A stretch of 64,000 nucleotides of DNA, from the NCBI GenBank assembly GCA_024235995.1, contig JACKLI010000001.1, positions 1,426,001 through 1,490,000 on the forward strand, read 5' to 3'. Both the position numbers and the translations under genes were made by a program. Numbering within the stretch: the stretch's first letter is position 1; every line of letters starts with the position of its first letter. Below the pieces are notes generated by a model that saw nothing but the letters and a program-made list of their open reading frames with translations, ran no database searches and had not been told where the DNA came from. Below, in pieces: positions 1-6,850 of this stretch. Source of the DNA: Burkholderiaceae bacterium. Lineage in GTDB: Bacteria > Pseudomonadota > Gammaproteobacteria > Burkholderiales > Burkholderiaceae_C.

Positions 1-984
1 CCGTTCCGACAGCTGTGCCGGGCCTTCGGCGCCGGCTACGCGGTCAGCGAGATGGTGACCTCGCGCAAGGACCTGTGGCACACGCTCAAGACCTCGCGCC
101 GCGCCGACCACGCGGGCGAGCCGGGGCCGATCGCGGTGCAGATCGCCGGCACCGACGCCGCCATGATGGCCGATGCCGCGCGCCACAACATCGAGCGCGG
201 CGCGCAGATCATCGACATCAACATGGGCTGCCCGGCCAAGAAGGTGTGCGACCGGTGGGCCGGCAGCGCGCTGATGCGCGACGAGGCGCTGGCACTGGCC
301 ATCGTCGAGGCGGTGGTGGCGGCCTGCGCGCCGCAGGGCGTGCCCGTCACGCTGAAGATGCGCACCGGCTGGTGCGCGCAGGTCAGGAACGCGCTGTCGA
401 TTGCCCGCGCCGCCGAGCAGGCCGGCGTGCAGATGCTGACGGTGCACGGCCGCACGCGCGAGCAGGGCTACAAGGGCGCGGCCGAATACGAAACGATTGC
501 CGCCGTCAAGGCGGCGGTGCGCATTCCGGTGGTGGCCAACGGCGACATCGACTCGCCCGCCAAGGCGCGCGCGGTGCTGGCCGCCACCGGGGCCGACGCG
601 CTGATGATCGGCCGCGCCGCGCAGGGGCGGCCCTGGATCTTCCGCGAGGTGGCGCACTTCCTGGCCACCGGCCAGGCGCTGGCGCCGCCGCTGGTGCTGG
701 AGGTGCGCCGCGCCCTGCTGGGCCATCTGCAGGACCACTACGCGCTGTACGGCGAGTCCAGCGGCGTGCGCTCGGCGCGCAAGCACATCGGCTGGTACGT
801 GCGCGAGCTGCCGGGCGGCGAGGCCTTTCGCGCCCGCATGAACGCCATCGAGACGGCCGCCGCGCAATGGCAGGTCGTGGCGGATTTTTTCGACCAACTG
901 GCGGCGGCGCACGAACGCCTGCCGCAGGCCGGTGCCCACGCGTGCGCCGGCCAGGGGACGGTGGAGGTCCCGTTGCAACCATGA
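1..984 (+). CDS. dusB: tRNA-dihydrouridine synthase DusB, 5' end outside the window
   Basis: FMN-dependent enzyme that reduces uridine to dihydrouridine in the D-loop of tRNAs. The frame is open from base 1 (reading PFRQLCRAFGAGYAVSEM), so only a short N-terminal piece, normally containing APMAGVTD, lies outside. The Dus signature NMGCPAKKVC is present and supplies the catalytic cysteine. Further on come KMRTGW, VHGRTREQGY, the NGDI phosphate-binding segment and MIGRAAQGRPWIF, all typical of DusB. The stop codon overlaps the fis start as ATGA, the conserved dusB-fis operon of beta- and gammaproteobacteria. An in-frame ATG at 52 would give a protein lacking the FMN-site N-terminus, so it is unlikely to be the true start. 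Family assignment is very secure. Confidence 0.96.
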   Translation, partial: PFRQLCRAFGAGYAVSEMVTSRKDLWHTLKTSRRADHAGEPGPIAVQIAGTDAAMMADAARHNIERGAQIIDINMGCPAKKVCDRWAGSALMRDEALALAIVEAVVAACAPQGVPVTLKMRTGWCAQVRNALSIARAAEQAGVQMLTVHGRTREQGYKGAAEYETIAAVKAAVRIPVVANGDIDSPAKARAVLAATGADALMIGRAAQGRPWIFREVAHFLATGQALAPPLVLEVRRALLGHLQDHYALYGESSGVRSARKHIGWYVRELPGGEAFRARMNAIETAAAQWQVVADFFDQLAAAHERLPQAGAHACAGQGTVEVPLQP

Positions 985-1235
985 ACAAGAATGCCAGCCC
1001 CATCGAGCACAGCGTGCGGGCCAGCCTGGAGGCGTACTTCCGTGACCTGGAGGGCACCGAGCCCGACGGCCTGTACGACATGCTGATCCGTGCCGTCGAA
1101 AGGCCCTTGCTGGACGTGGTGATGCACCACGCCGGCCACAACCAGAGCCGCGCCGCCGAATGGCTGGGGATGAACCGCAACACCCTGCGCAAGAAGCTCA
1201 TCGAGCATCGCCTGGTGACGGTCGAAAAATCCTGA
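981..1235 (+). CDS. fis: Fis family DNA-binding protein
   Basis: 84-residue nucleoid-associated regulator that bends DNA as a dimer. The C-terminal helix-turn-helix is clear: NQSRAAEWLGMNRNTLRKKL, with the usual basic recognition helix. The N-terminal half is shorter than in enteric Fis (98 residues), which is normal for betaproteobacterial homologues. The ATG overlaps the dusB stop (ATGA), so the two genes are translationally coupled. In E. coli fis is governed from the dusB promoter, and the same arrangement is expected here. The gene is followed directly by a dispersed repeat and then purH. Confidence 0.95.
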   Translation: MNKNASPIEHSVRASLEAYFRDLEGTEPDGLYDMLIRAVERPLLDVVMHHAGHNQSRAAEWLGMNRNTLRKKLIEHRLVTVEKS

Positions 1236-1291
1236 TTCGATAGCTGCCCGCGCTTGCTGCATGCGGGCGAAACCCATTTTTGACTTGAAAT
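1236..1291 (+). repeat. Dispersed repeat family A, copy 1
   Basis: Fills the fis-purH gap. It begins TTCGATAGCTGCCCGCGC and ends TTTTTGACTTGAAA, matching the layout of the other family A copies: GATAGCTG, then GCGCTT, a short dyad, GGCC or similar, and TTTTG.TTGAAA. The same element recurs at about 17.55, 20.1, 36.5, 37.1, 44.65, 51.2, 53.9 and 63.1 kb. It ends about 10 bases before the purH ATG, so part of the purH leader is repeat-derived. Confidence 0.7.
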
Positions 1292-1301
1292 TTCACCTCC
1301 C

Positions 1302-2903
1302 ATGACCACTGCGCTGATTTCCGTTTCCGACAAGACCGGCGTGCTTGAATTCGCCCAGGCGCTGCACGCGCTGGGCGTGCGCCTGCTGTCCACCGGCGGC
1401 ACCGCCAAACTGCTGCAGGACGCCGGCCTGCCTGTCACCGAGGTGGCCGATCACACCGGCTTTCCCGAGATGCTGGACGGCCGCGTGAAGACCCTACACC
1501 CCAAGATCCACGGCGGCCTGCTGGCGCGGCGCGACCTGCCCGCGCACATGCAGGCACTCAGCCAGCACGGCATCGCCACCATCGACCTGCTGGTGGTCAA
1601 CCTCTATCCCTTCGAGGCCACGGTGGCCAAGCCCGGCTGCACGCTGGCCGACGCCATTGAAAACATCGACATCGGCGGCCCGGCCATGGTGCGCAGTGCG
1701 GCCAAGAACTGGCGCGACGTGGCGGTGCTGACCGACGCGGCGCAGTACGCCGGCGTGCTGGCCGAGCTCAAGGCCGGCGGCATCAGCCTGAAGACCAAAT
1801 TCGCCCTGTCGGTGGCCGCCTTCAACCGCGTCAGCGACTACGACGGCGCCATCAGCGACTACCTGTCTGCTATTGATTTCGATGCTGCTGGCGCAGATGG
1901 GGTGCCGGCCCGAGGCCTTTTCCCTGCGCACAGCAACGGCCGCTTCGTCAAGCTGCAGGACTTGCGCTACGGCGAGAACCCGCACCAGCAGGCCGCCTTT
2001 TACCGCGACCTGTACCCCGCCCCCGGCTCGCTGGTGACGGCGCGTCAGCTGCAGGGCAAGGAACTGTCCTACAACAACATCGCCGACGCCGACGCGGCCT
2101 GGGAGTGCGTCAAGAGCTTCGAGGCGCCGGCCTGCGTCATCGTCAAGCATGCCAACCCCTGCGGCGTGGCCGTGGGCGCCGACGCGCTGGCCGCCTACCA
2201 AAAAGCCTTCAAGACCGACCCCACCAGCGCCTTCGGCGGCATCATCGCCTTCAACCGCCCGGTGGACGGGGCCGCCGCGCAGGAGATCAACAAGCAGTTC
2301 GTCGAGGTGCTGATGGCGCCCGGCTACAGCCCCGAGGCGCTGGCCGTGTTCCAGGCCACCAAGGCCAAGCAGAACGTGCGCATCCTGCAGATCGATTTGC
2401 CCCCGGGCGGCGCCACGGACTGGGACAAGGGCCGCAACGCGATGGACGTCAAGCGCGTCGGCTCGGGCCTGCTGATGCAGACCGCCGACAACCATCAGCT
2501 CAAAGTTTCCGACCTGAAGGTCGTCACCCAAAAACAGCCCACGCCCGAGCAGTTGCAGGACCTGCTGTTTGCCTGGCAGGTGGCGCAGTACGTCAAGAGC
2601 AACGCCATCGTCTTTTGCGGCGGCGGCATGACGCTGGGCGTGGGCGCGGGGCAGATGAGCCGGCTCGACTCGGCGCGCATCGCCAGCATCAAGGCGCAGG
2701 CGGCGGGCCTGTCACTGGCGGGCTCGGCGGTGGCCAGCGACGCCTTCTTCCCGTTCCGCGACGGGCTGGACGTGGTGATCGATCACGGCGCCAGCTGCGT
2801 CATCCAGCCCGGCGGCTCGATGCGCGATCAGGAAGTGATCGACGCCGCCAACGAGCGCGGCGTGGCGATGGTGTTCACTGGTGTGCGGCACTTCCGTCAT
2901 TGA
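1302..2903 (+). CDS. purH: Bifunctional AICAR formyltransferase / IMP cyclohydrolase
   Basis: Carries out the last two steps of purine synthesis: formylation of AICAR and ring closure to IMP. 533 residues. The N-terminal MGS-like cyclohydrolase domain shows LISVSDKTG, LLSTGGTAKLL and GRVKTLHPKIHGG. The transformylase domain shows RYGENPHQQAAFY, VKHANPCGVAVG and the C-terminal PGGSMRDQEVIDAANE. It is slightly longer than usual (about 520-529). The extra length falls between the two domains, around residues 188-208 (SAIDFDAAGADGVPARG), where the DNA resembles a dispersed repeat. The start has only a weak Shine-Dalgarno, since the upstream DNA is a family A repeat. Function is secure. Confidence 0.97.
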   Translation: MTTALISVSDKTGVLEFAQALHALGVRLLSTGGTAKLLQDAGLPVTEVADHTGFPEMLDGRVKTLHPKIHGGLLARRDLPAHMQALSQHGIATIDLLVVNLYPFEATVAKPGCTLADAIENIDIGGPAMVRSAAKNWRDVAVLTDAAQYAGVLAELKAGGISLKTKFALSVAAFNRVSDYDGAISDYLSAIDFDAAGADGVPARGLFPAHSNGRFVKLQDLRYGENPHQQAAFYRDLYPAPGSLVTARQLQGKELSYNNIADADAAWECVKSFEAPACVIVKHANPCGVAVGADALAAYQKAFKTDPTSAFGGIIAFNRPVDGAAAQEINKQFVEVLMAPGYSPEALAVFQATKAKQNVRILQIDLPPGGATDWDKGRNAMDVKRVGSGLLMQTADNHQLKVSDLKVVTQKQPTPEQLQDLLFAWQVAQYVKSNAIVFCGGGMTLGVGAGQMSRLDSARIASIKAQAAGLSLAGSAVASDAFFPFRDGLDVVIDHGASCVIQPGGSMRDQEVIDAANERGVAMVFTGVRHFRH

Positions 2904-2912
2904 CGTATGACC

Positions 2913-3060
2913 GATGACTTCGCTGCGCTCAATGACCTGGCCGCTGCGCGGCCTTGATGACGGCGCCATGCGCCATGACTGTCCATGGCGCTTCTTGTCA
3001 TCGAAGCCGCAAGTGCGGCGAGGTCATTGAGGCCGCGCAGCGGCGAAGTCATTTCGTCAT
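2913..3060. repeat. Long imperfect inverted repeat between convergent purH and hemL
   Basis: The 163-base gap between two convergent genes is nearly all one dyad. The left arm starts ATGACTTCGCTGCGCTCAAT. The right arm, read on the minus strand, starts ATGACTTCGCCGCTGCGCGG, and both continue through variants of GGCC..CAATGACCTCGCCGC. Internal repetition of TCAATGACCT and GGCCGCTGCG suggests the arms grew by duplication. It probably works as a bidirectional terminator or RNA hairpin. No T-run follows the stem, so an intrinsic terminator is not proven. Confidence 0.55.
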
Positions 3061-3066
3061 TTGAAG

Positions 3067-4371
3067 TCAGAGTGAGCGGAACACCTCGGCGGCGGCGCTG
3101 AGGGTGGCGTCGATGTCGGCCTCGCTGTGCGCGGCGCTGACAAAGCCCGCCTCGTACAGCGCCGGCGCCAGGTACACGCCGCGCTCCAGCAGGCCGTGGA
3201 ACAGCGTGTTGAAGCGCGCGCCGTCGCTTTGCATCACTTGGCCGTAGTTGCGCGGCAGCTCGGGCAGCAGGAAGAAGCCGAACATGCCGCCCTCGCTGTC
3301 GGCCGCAAAAGGCACGCCGGCTTTTTGCGCTGCCGCCTTCAGGCCATCGACCAGGCGGTGTGTCCTGGCGCCCAGGGCCTCGAAGAAGCCGGGCTGGCCG
3401 ATCTCGCGCAGCGTGGCCAGCCCGCAGGCCGTGGCCACCGGGTTGCCGCTCAGCGTGCCGGCCTGGTACACCGGGCCCAGCGGCGCCAGCTGCTCCATCA
3501 CCGCGCGCTTGCCGCCAAAGGCCGCCAGCGGCATGCCGCCGCCGATCACCTTGCCCAGCACCGTCAGGTCGGGCTCGAAGCCGGGGATCGAGCGTGCGTA
3601 CACGCTCTGCGCGCCGCCCAGCGCCACGCGAAAGCCGGTCATCACCTCGTCGTAGATCAGCAGCGCGCCGTGCTGCGTGCACAGCTCGCGGCAACGGCGG
3701 GTGAACTCGACGCTGGCGCGCACGAAGTTCATGTTGCCGGCAATCGGCTCCATGATCAGGCCGGCGATCTGCGGGCCGTGCTCGGCAAAGGCCTGTTCCA
3801 GCTGGGCGAGGTTGTTGTACTCGAGCACCAGCGTGTGCTGCACCACCTCGGGCGGCACGCCGGCGCTGGTGGGGTTGCCGAAGGTGGCCAGGCCCGAGCC
3901 GGCCTTGACCAGCAGCGCGTCGGCGTGGCCGTGGTAGCAGCCCTCGAACTTGACGATGGCGTTGCGTCCGGTGGCGCCGCGCGCCAGGCGGATGGCGCTC
4001 ATGCCGGCCTCGGTGCCGCTGCTGACCAGGCGCAGCATCTCCATGCCGGGGCGCAGCGCGATGATGGCCTCGGCCAGTTCGATCTCGCGCTCGGTCGGCG
4101 CGCCGAAGGAAAAGCCGTCGGTGGCGGCTTGTTGCACCGCCTCCAGCACGGCCGGGTGGCCGTGGCCCAGGATCATCGGCCCCCAGGAGCCGATGTAGTC
4201 GATGTAGCGCGTGCCGTTGGCGTCCCAGAAGTAGGGCCCTTGCGCGCGCTGCACGAAGCGCGGCGTGCCGCCCACGGCGCGGAAGGCGCGCACGGGCGAG
4301 TTCACGCCGCCGGGGATGACGCGGCGCGCGCGCGCCATCAGGGATTCGTTGCGATCAGTGCTTGGTGTCAT
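3067..4371 (-). CDS. hemL: Glutamate-1-semialdehyde 2,1-aminomutase
   Basis: PLP enzyme that converts glutamate-1-semialdehyde to 5-aminolevulinate, the committed precursor of heme and sirohaem. 434 residues from ATG 4371. Family motifs: RVIPGGVNSPVRAF near the N-terminus, GSWGPMILGHGHP, SSGTEAGMSAIRLAR, YHGHAD, and LGKVIGGGMPLAAFGG containing the PLP lysine. The start overlaps the 3' end of the thiD-like gene by 17 bases, so the two are probably coupled. Further upstream starts would lie inside thiD and would add a proline/arginine-rich segment not seen in the family. The protein is of normal length and appears intact. Confidence 0.97.
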   Translation of the reverse strand: MTPSTDRNESLMARARRVIPGGVNSPVRAFRAVGGTPRFVQRAQGPYFWDANGTRYIDYIGSWGPMILGHGHPAVLEAVQQAATDGFSFGAPTEREIELAEAIIALRPGMEMLRLVSSGTEAGMSAIRLARGATGRNAIVKFEGCYHGHADALLVKAGSGLATFGNPTSAGVPPEVVQHTLVLEYNNLAQLEQAFAEHGPQIAGLIMEPIAGNMNFVRASVEFTRRCRELCTQHGALLIYDEVMTGFRVALGGAQSVYARSIPGFEPDLTVLGKVIGGGMPLAAFGGKRAVMEQLAPLGPVYQAGTLSGNPVATACGLATLREIGQPGFFEALGARTHRLVDGLKAAAQKAGVPFAADSEGGMFGFFLLPELPRNYGQVMQSDGARFNTLFHGLLERGVYLAPALYEAGFVSAAHSEADIDATLSAAAEVFRSL

Positions 4372-5302
4372 GGAGGACTTGGGTGAGATCGTCGGGCGTC
4401 GGCGCATCCGGCGCCGTGCCCGTCGCGGGGGGGTCTTCGGCCTCGGCCCAGAACAGCCGGTCGGGCAGCGCCCGGCCCATGCCGGGGCAAAAGCCATGGT
4501 CCAGTGCCTGGTCGAGGTATTGCAGGGCCTCGACCGTGGCCTCGGTCAGGTCCGAGCCCATGGCCAGCAGGCCGGTCAGCGCGGCCGACAGGGTGTCGCC
4601 CGCGCCCAGGAAGTCGGCCTCGATGCGCTCGAACTCCTGCACGCACAGCTCGGCCTGCGGCGACACCAGCACGCTGCCGATGCGCTCGCCCGGCTTGACC
4701 AGGCCCGTCACCAGCACGTAGGACACGCCCAGCTCGGCGGCGGCGCGCGCCAGGTCGGTGGCGTCGGTATGGCGGCGCGAGGCCGTGTCGGGCAGCAGCC
4801 AGTGGCGTAGCGTGGTGTTGTGGCCCACCAGCACCGCCGTCTGCGGCAGCAGCAGCTCGCGCAGCGCGTCCTGGTAGTTGTCGATCTGTTGCTCGTCCCA
4901 CCACGACAGGTCGGGCATGTAGGTGATCACCGGCAGCTCGGGGTAGTCCGACACGAAGGACGCCACCGCCGCCACCGCCTCGGCGCTGCCGACGAAGCCC
5001 ACCTTGACGGCCTGCAGCGGCATGTCCTCCGCGATCAGCTGGGCCTGCTGGGCAATGGCCGCCGCGTCCAGCGCCGCGTGGTCGACCGTCTCGCGGCTGT
5101 CGCGCAGGTAGCTGCCGGTCATTACCGGCAGCAGGTGCGCGCCCACCGAGCCCATCACCAGCGCGTCGCCCGTCAGGCCGCCGGCGCCGGTGGGGTCGTT
5201 GGCGTTGAAGCTGAGCACGCACGCCGGCGCGCCGTCCGCCTCCGAGCCGGAATCGGAACTGTCGCGCTCATGCGACGCCTCGGGGGAGGTCAAACCCGAC
5301 AT
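4355..5302 (-). CDS. thiD: ThiD-like hydroxymethylpyrimidine (phosphate) kinase
   Basis: Ribokinase-fold kinase related to HMP/HMP-phosphate kinase of thiamine synthesis. 315 residues. Visible motifs are FNANDPTGAGGLTGD (substrate and anion site), VKVGFVGSA, VITYMPDLSWWDEQQ and FLGAGDTLSAAL, the catalytic GAGD loop. Compared with enteric ThiD it has an extra acidic N-terminal stretch of about 25 residues and a proline/threonine-rich tail. It belongs to a divergent branch often beside hemL in Comamonadaceae. The reaction is inferred from the family; another pyrimidine or sugar substrate is possible. It diverges from the pilG operon. Confidence 0.8.
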   Translation of the reverse strand: MSGLTSPEASHERDSSDSGSEADGAPACVLSFNANDPTGAGGLTGDALVMGSVGAHLLPVMTGSYLRDSRETVDHAALDAAAIAQQAQLIAEDMPLQAVKVGFVGSAEAVAAVASFVSDYPELPVITYMPDLSWWDEQQIDNYQDALRELLLPQTAVLVGHNTTLRHWLLPDTASRRHTDATDLARAAAELGVSYVLVTGLVKPGERIGSVLVSPQAELCVQEFERIEADFLGAGDTLSAALTGLLAMGSDLTEATVEALQYLDQALDHGFCPGMGRALPDRLFWAEAEDPPATGTAPDAPTPDDLTQVLHDTKH

Positions 5303-5370
5303 AGTCCCGCCGGAGCGTGTTTTTTGCCACGGCGAAAGCCTTGTGAGCCGGCTTCCGTGGATACAATCGA

Positions 5371-5399
5371 TTGCATTTGATGGAATTGGACTTTAGTAT
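5371..5399 (+). promoter_or_regulatory. Sigma-70-type promoter for the pilG operon
   Basis: TTGCAT at 5371-5376 and TAGTAT at 5394-5399 are separated by exactly 17 bases, in a locally AT-rich patch of an otherwise GC-rich region. It lies about 135 bases before pilG. No other gene starts rightward here, so it is the best candidate promoter for pilG-pilH-pilI-pilJ-chpA. The long leader contains no recognised ORF. Confidence 0.55.
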
Positions 5400-5534
5400 T
5401 AAACAACGTGACGCGGTCGGCCGTGGCGTCGCATGGAGCGCACACCTGCGCATCCAGCGGGCGGTTCGGCCATGGTATCGCGTTGCGGCCAAGGGACGCC
5501 TGGCGTCGTGCGGATGTCAGACCAGGAGAAACGC

Positions 5535-5930
5535 TTGAATTCGACGGGATCCATGAAAGTTCTGGTCATCGACGACAGCAACACCATTCGGCGCAGCGCG
5601 GAGATTTTTCTCAAGCAGGGCGGCCATCAGGTGACGCTGGCCGAGGACGGCTTCGACGCCCTGTCCAAGGTGGGCGACAGCCAGCCCGACCTGATCTTCT
5701 GCGACATCCTGATGCCGCGCCTGGACGGCTACCAGACCTGCGCCATCATCAAGCGCAACGAGAAGTTCGCCGCCACCCCCGTGGTGATGCTCTCGTCCAA
5801 GGACGGCGTGTTCGACAAGGCGCGCGGGCGCATGGTCGGCTCGCAGGACTACCTGACCAAACCGTTCACCAAAGACCAGCTGCTGCACGCCGTCCAACAG
5901 TACGGCGGCGCCGGCCAAGGAGAGGCTTGA
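5535..5930 (+). CDS. pilG: Twitching-motility response regulator PilG
   Basis: Single-receiver response regulator of the type IV pilus chemosensory (Pil-Chp) pathway, phosphorylated by ChpA. About 131 residues. The receiver has VIDDSNTIRRSAEIFLKQGG, the phospho-acceptor aspartate in FCDILMPRLDGYQ, the switch serine in MLSSKDG and the conserved lysine in YLTKPFTKDQL. I place the start at TTG 5535 because AGGAGA sits at 5524-5529, an ideal distance, giving MNSTGSMKVLVIDD. ATG starts at 5433, 5514 and 5553 lack a properly spaced ribosome binding site. The rubredoxin gene that often precedes pilG in related genomes is missing. pilH follows immediately. Confidence 0.93.
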   Translation: MNSTGSMKVLVIDDSNTIRRSAEIFLKQGGHQVTLAEDGFDALSKVGDSQPDLIFCDILMPRLDGYQTCAIIKRNEKFAATPVVMLSSKDGVFDKARGRMVGSQDYLTKPFTKDQLLHAVQQYGGAGQGEA

Positions 5931-6296
5931 ATGCCCGTTCGCAGTGTGTTGATCGTCGACGACTCGAAGACCGAGCTGATGTACCTGAGCGAGATGCTCA
6001 AGGGCGAGGGCCTTTCGGTGGCCACGGCCGAGAGCGCCGAGGACGCGCAGGCGCAGCTGGAGCGCCACAAGCCCGACCTGATCCTGATGGACGTGGTGAT
6101 GCCGGGCAAGAACGGCTTTCAGCTGACCCGCGCGCTCGCACGCGATCCGCGCTACGCCGACGTGCCCGTCATCCTGTGCACCAGCAAGAACCAGGAAACC
6201 GACCGCGTCTGGGGCATGCGCCAGGGCGCGCGCGACTACATCGTCAAGCCGGTCGATCGCGCCGAGTTGATGGGCAAGATCAGGCAACTGGACTGA
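5931..6296 (+). CDS. pilH: Twitching-motility response regulator PilH
   Basis: Second stand-alone receiver of the Pil-Chp system; in Pseudomonas it modulates PilT-dependent retraction and phosphate flow. 121 residues. Receiver signatures: LIVDDSKTELMYL, phospho-acceptor in LILMDVVMPGKNGFQ, switch residue in ILCTSKNQETD, and the lysine in YIVKPVD. The ATG abuts the pilG stop codon without a gap, so translation is coupled. Normal length and intact. Confidence 0.95.
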   Translation: MPVRSVLIVDDSKTELMYLSEMLKGEGLSVATAESAEDAQAQLERHKPDLILMDVVMPGKNGFQLTRALARDPRYADVPVILCTSKNQETDRVWGMRQGARDYIVKPVDRAELMGKIRQLD

Positions 6297-6298
6297 GC

Positions 6299-6847
6299 AT
6301 GGCTGGCAAGCAGGCGCTGCGCGAGTTTCAGACCCGGCTGGCCGAGCGCCTGCAGGCGGCGCGTTCGCAGGGCGTGGCCGCGTCCTGGCTGGCCGTGCGC
6401 GCGGGCGACGCGCGCCTGCTGGTGCCGCTCAGCCACGCGGCCGAGATTTTTTCCTGGACCGACGTGCAACGCGTGCCTTATGTCGAGCCCTGGTTCATGG
6501 GCGTCGCCAACCTGCGCGGCAACCTGAGCGGCGTGGTCGACCTGGCCGCCTTCCTGCAAGGCCGGGCCAGCGCGCCGCGCTCGGCGCTGGCGCTGGGCCA
6601 GTGCCGGCTGGTCGGCTTCAACGCGCTGCTGGAGGCCGGTTGCGCGCTGCTGGTCGATGAGCTGCTGGGCATGCGCACCACGCAGGCCTTCGTGCGTTCC
6701 AGCCCGCGCGCCGCATCCGATCCCGACCACTTCGGCCACACCTACACCGACGCGCAGGGTGGGCAGTGGCGCGAGCTCAGCTTGCAGGCGCTCTCGCAAC
6801 AACCGGCTTTTCTCGAAATCGGCGTGCAGCCCGTTCATCAAGGTTAG
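6299..6847 (+). CDS. pilI: CheW-like adaptor PilI
   Basis: CheW-domain scaffold that links the PilJ receptor to the ChpA kinase. 182 residues from ATG 6299, two bases after pilH. The CheW fold is visible in LLVPLSHAAEIFSW, VPYVEPWFMGVANLRGNLSG and VVDLAAFL, followed by the VDELLGM segment. The remainder, with FGHTYTDAQGGQWRELSL, matches the usual PilI C-terminus. It lies between the response regulators and the receptor, the standard pilGHIJ order. Confidence 0.93.
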   Translation: MAGKQALREFQTRLAERLQAARSQGVAASWLAVRAGDARLLVPLSHAAEIFSWTDVQRVPYVEPWFMGVANLRGNLSGVVDLAAFLQGRASAPRSALALGQCRLVGFNALLEAGCALLVDELLGMRTTQAFVRSSPRAASDPDHFGHTYTDAQGGQWRELSLQALSQQPAFLEIGVQPVHQG

Positions 6848-6850
6848 ACC

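Noticed and set aside
4355..4497. Longer hemL starting at 4497
   Set aside because: The extra residues are Arg/Pro-rich and encoded within thiD; the GSA aminomutase N-terminus fits ATG 4371.
5303..5534. Hidden rubredoxin gene
   Set aside because: No CxxCG pairs appear in any frame.
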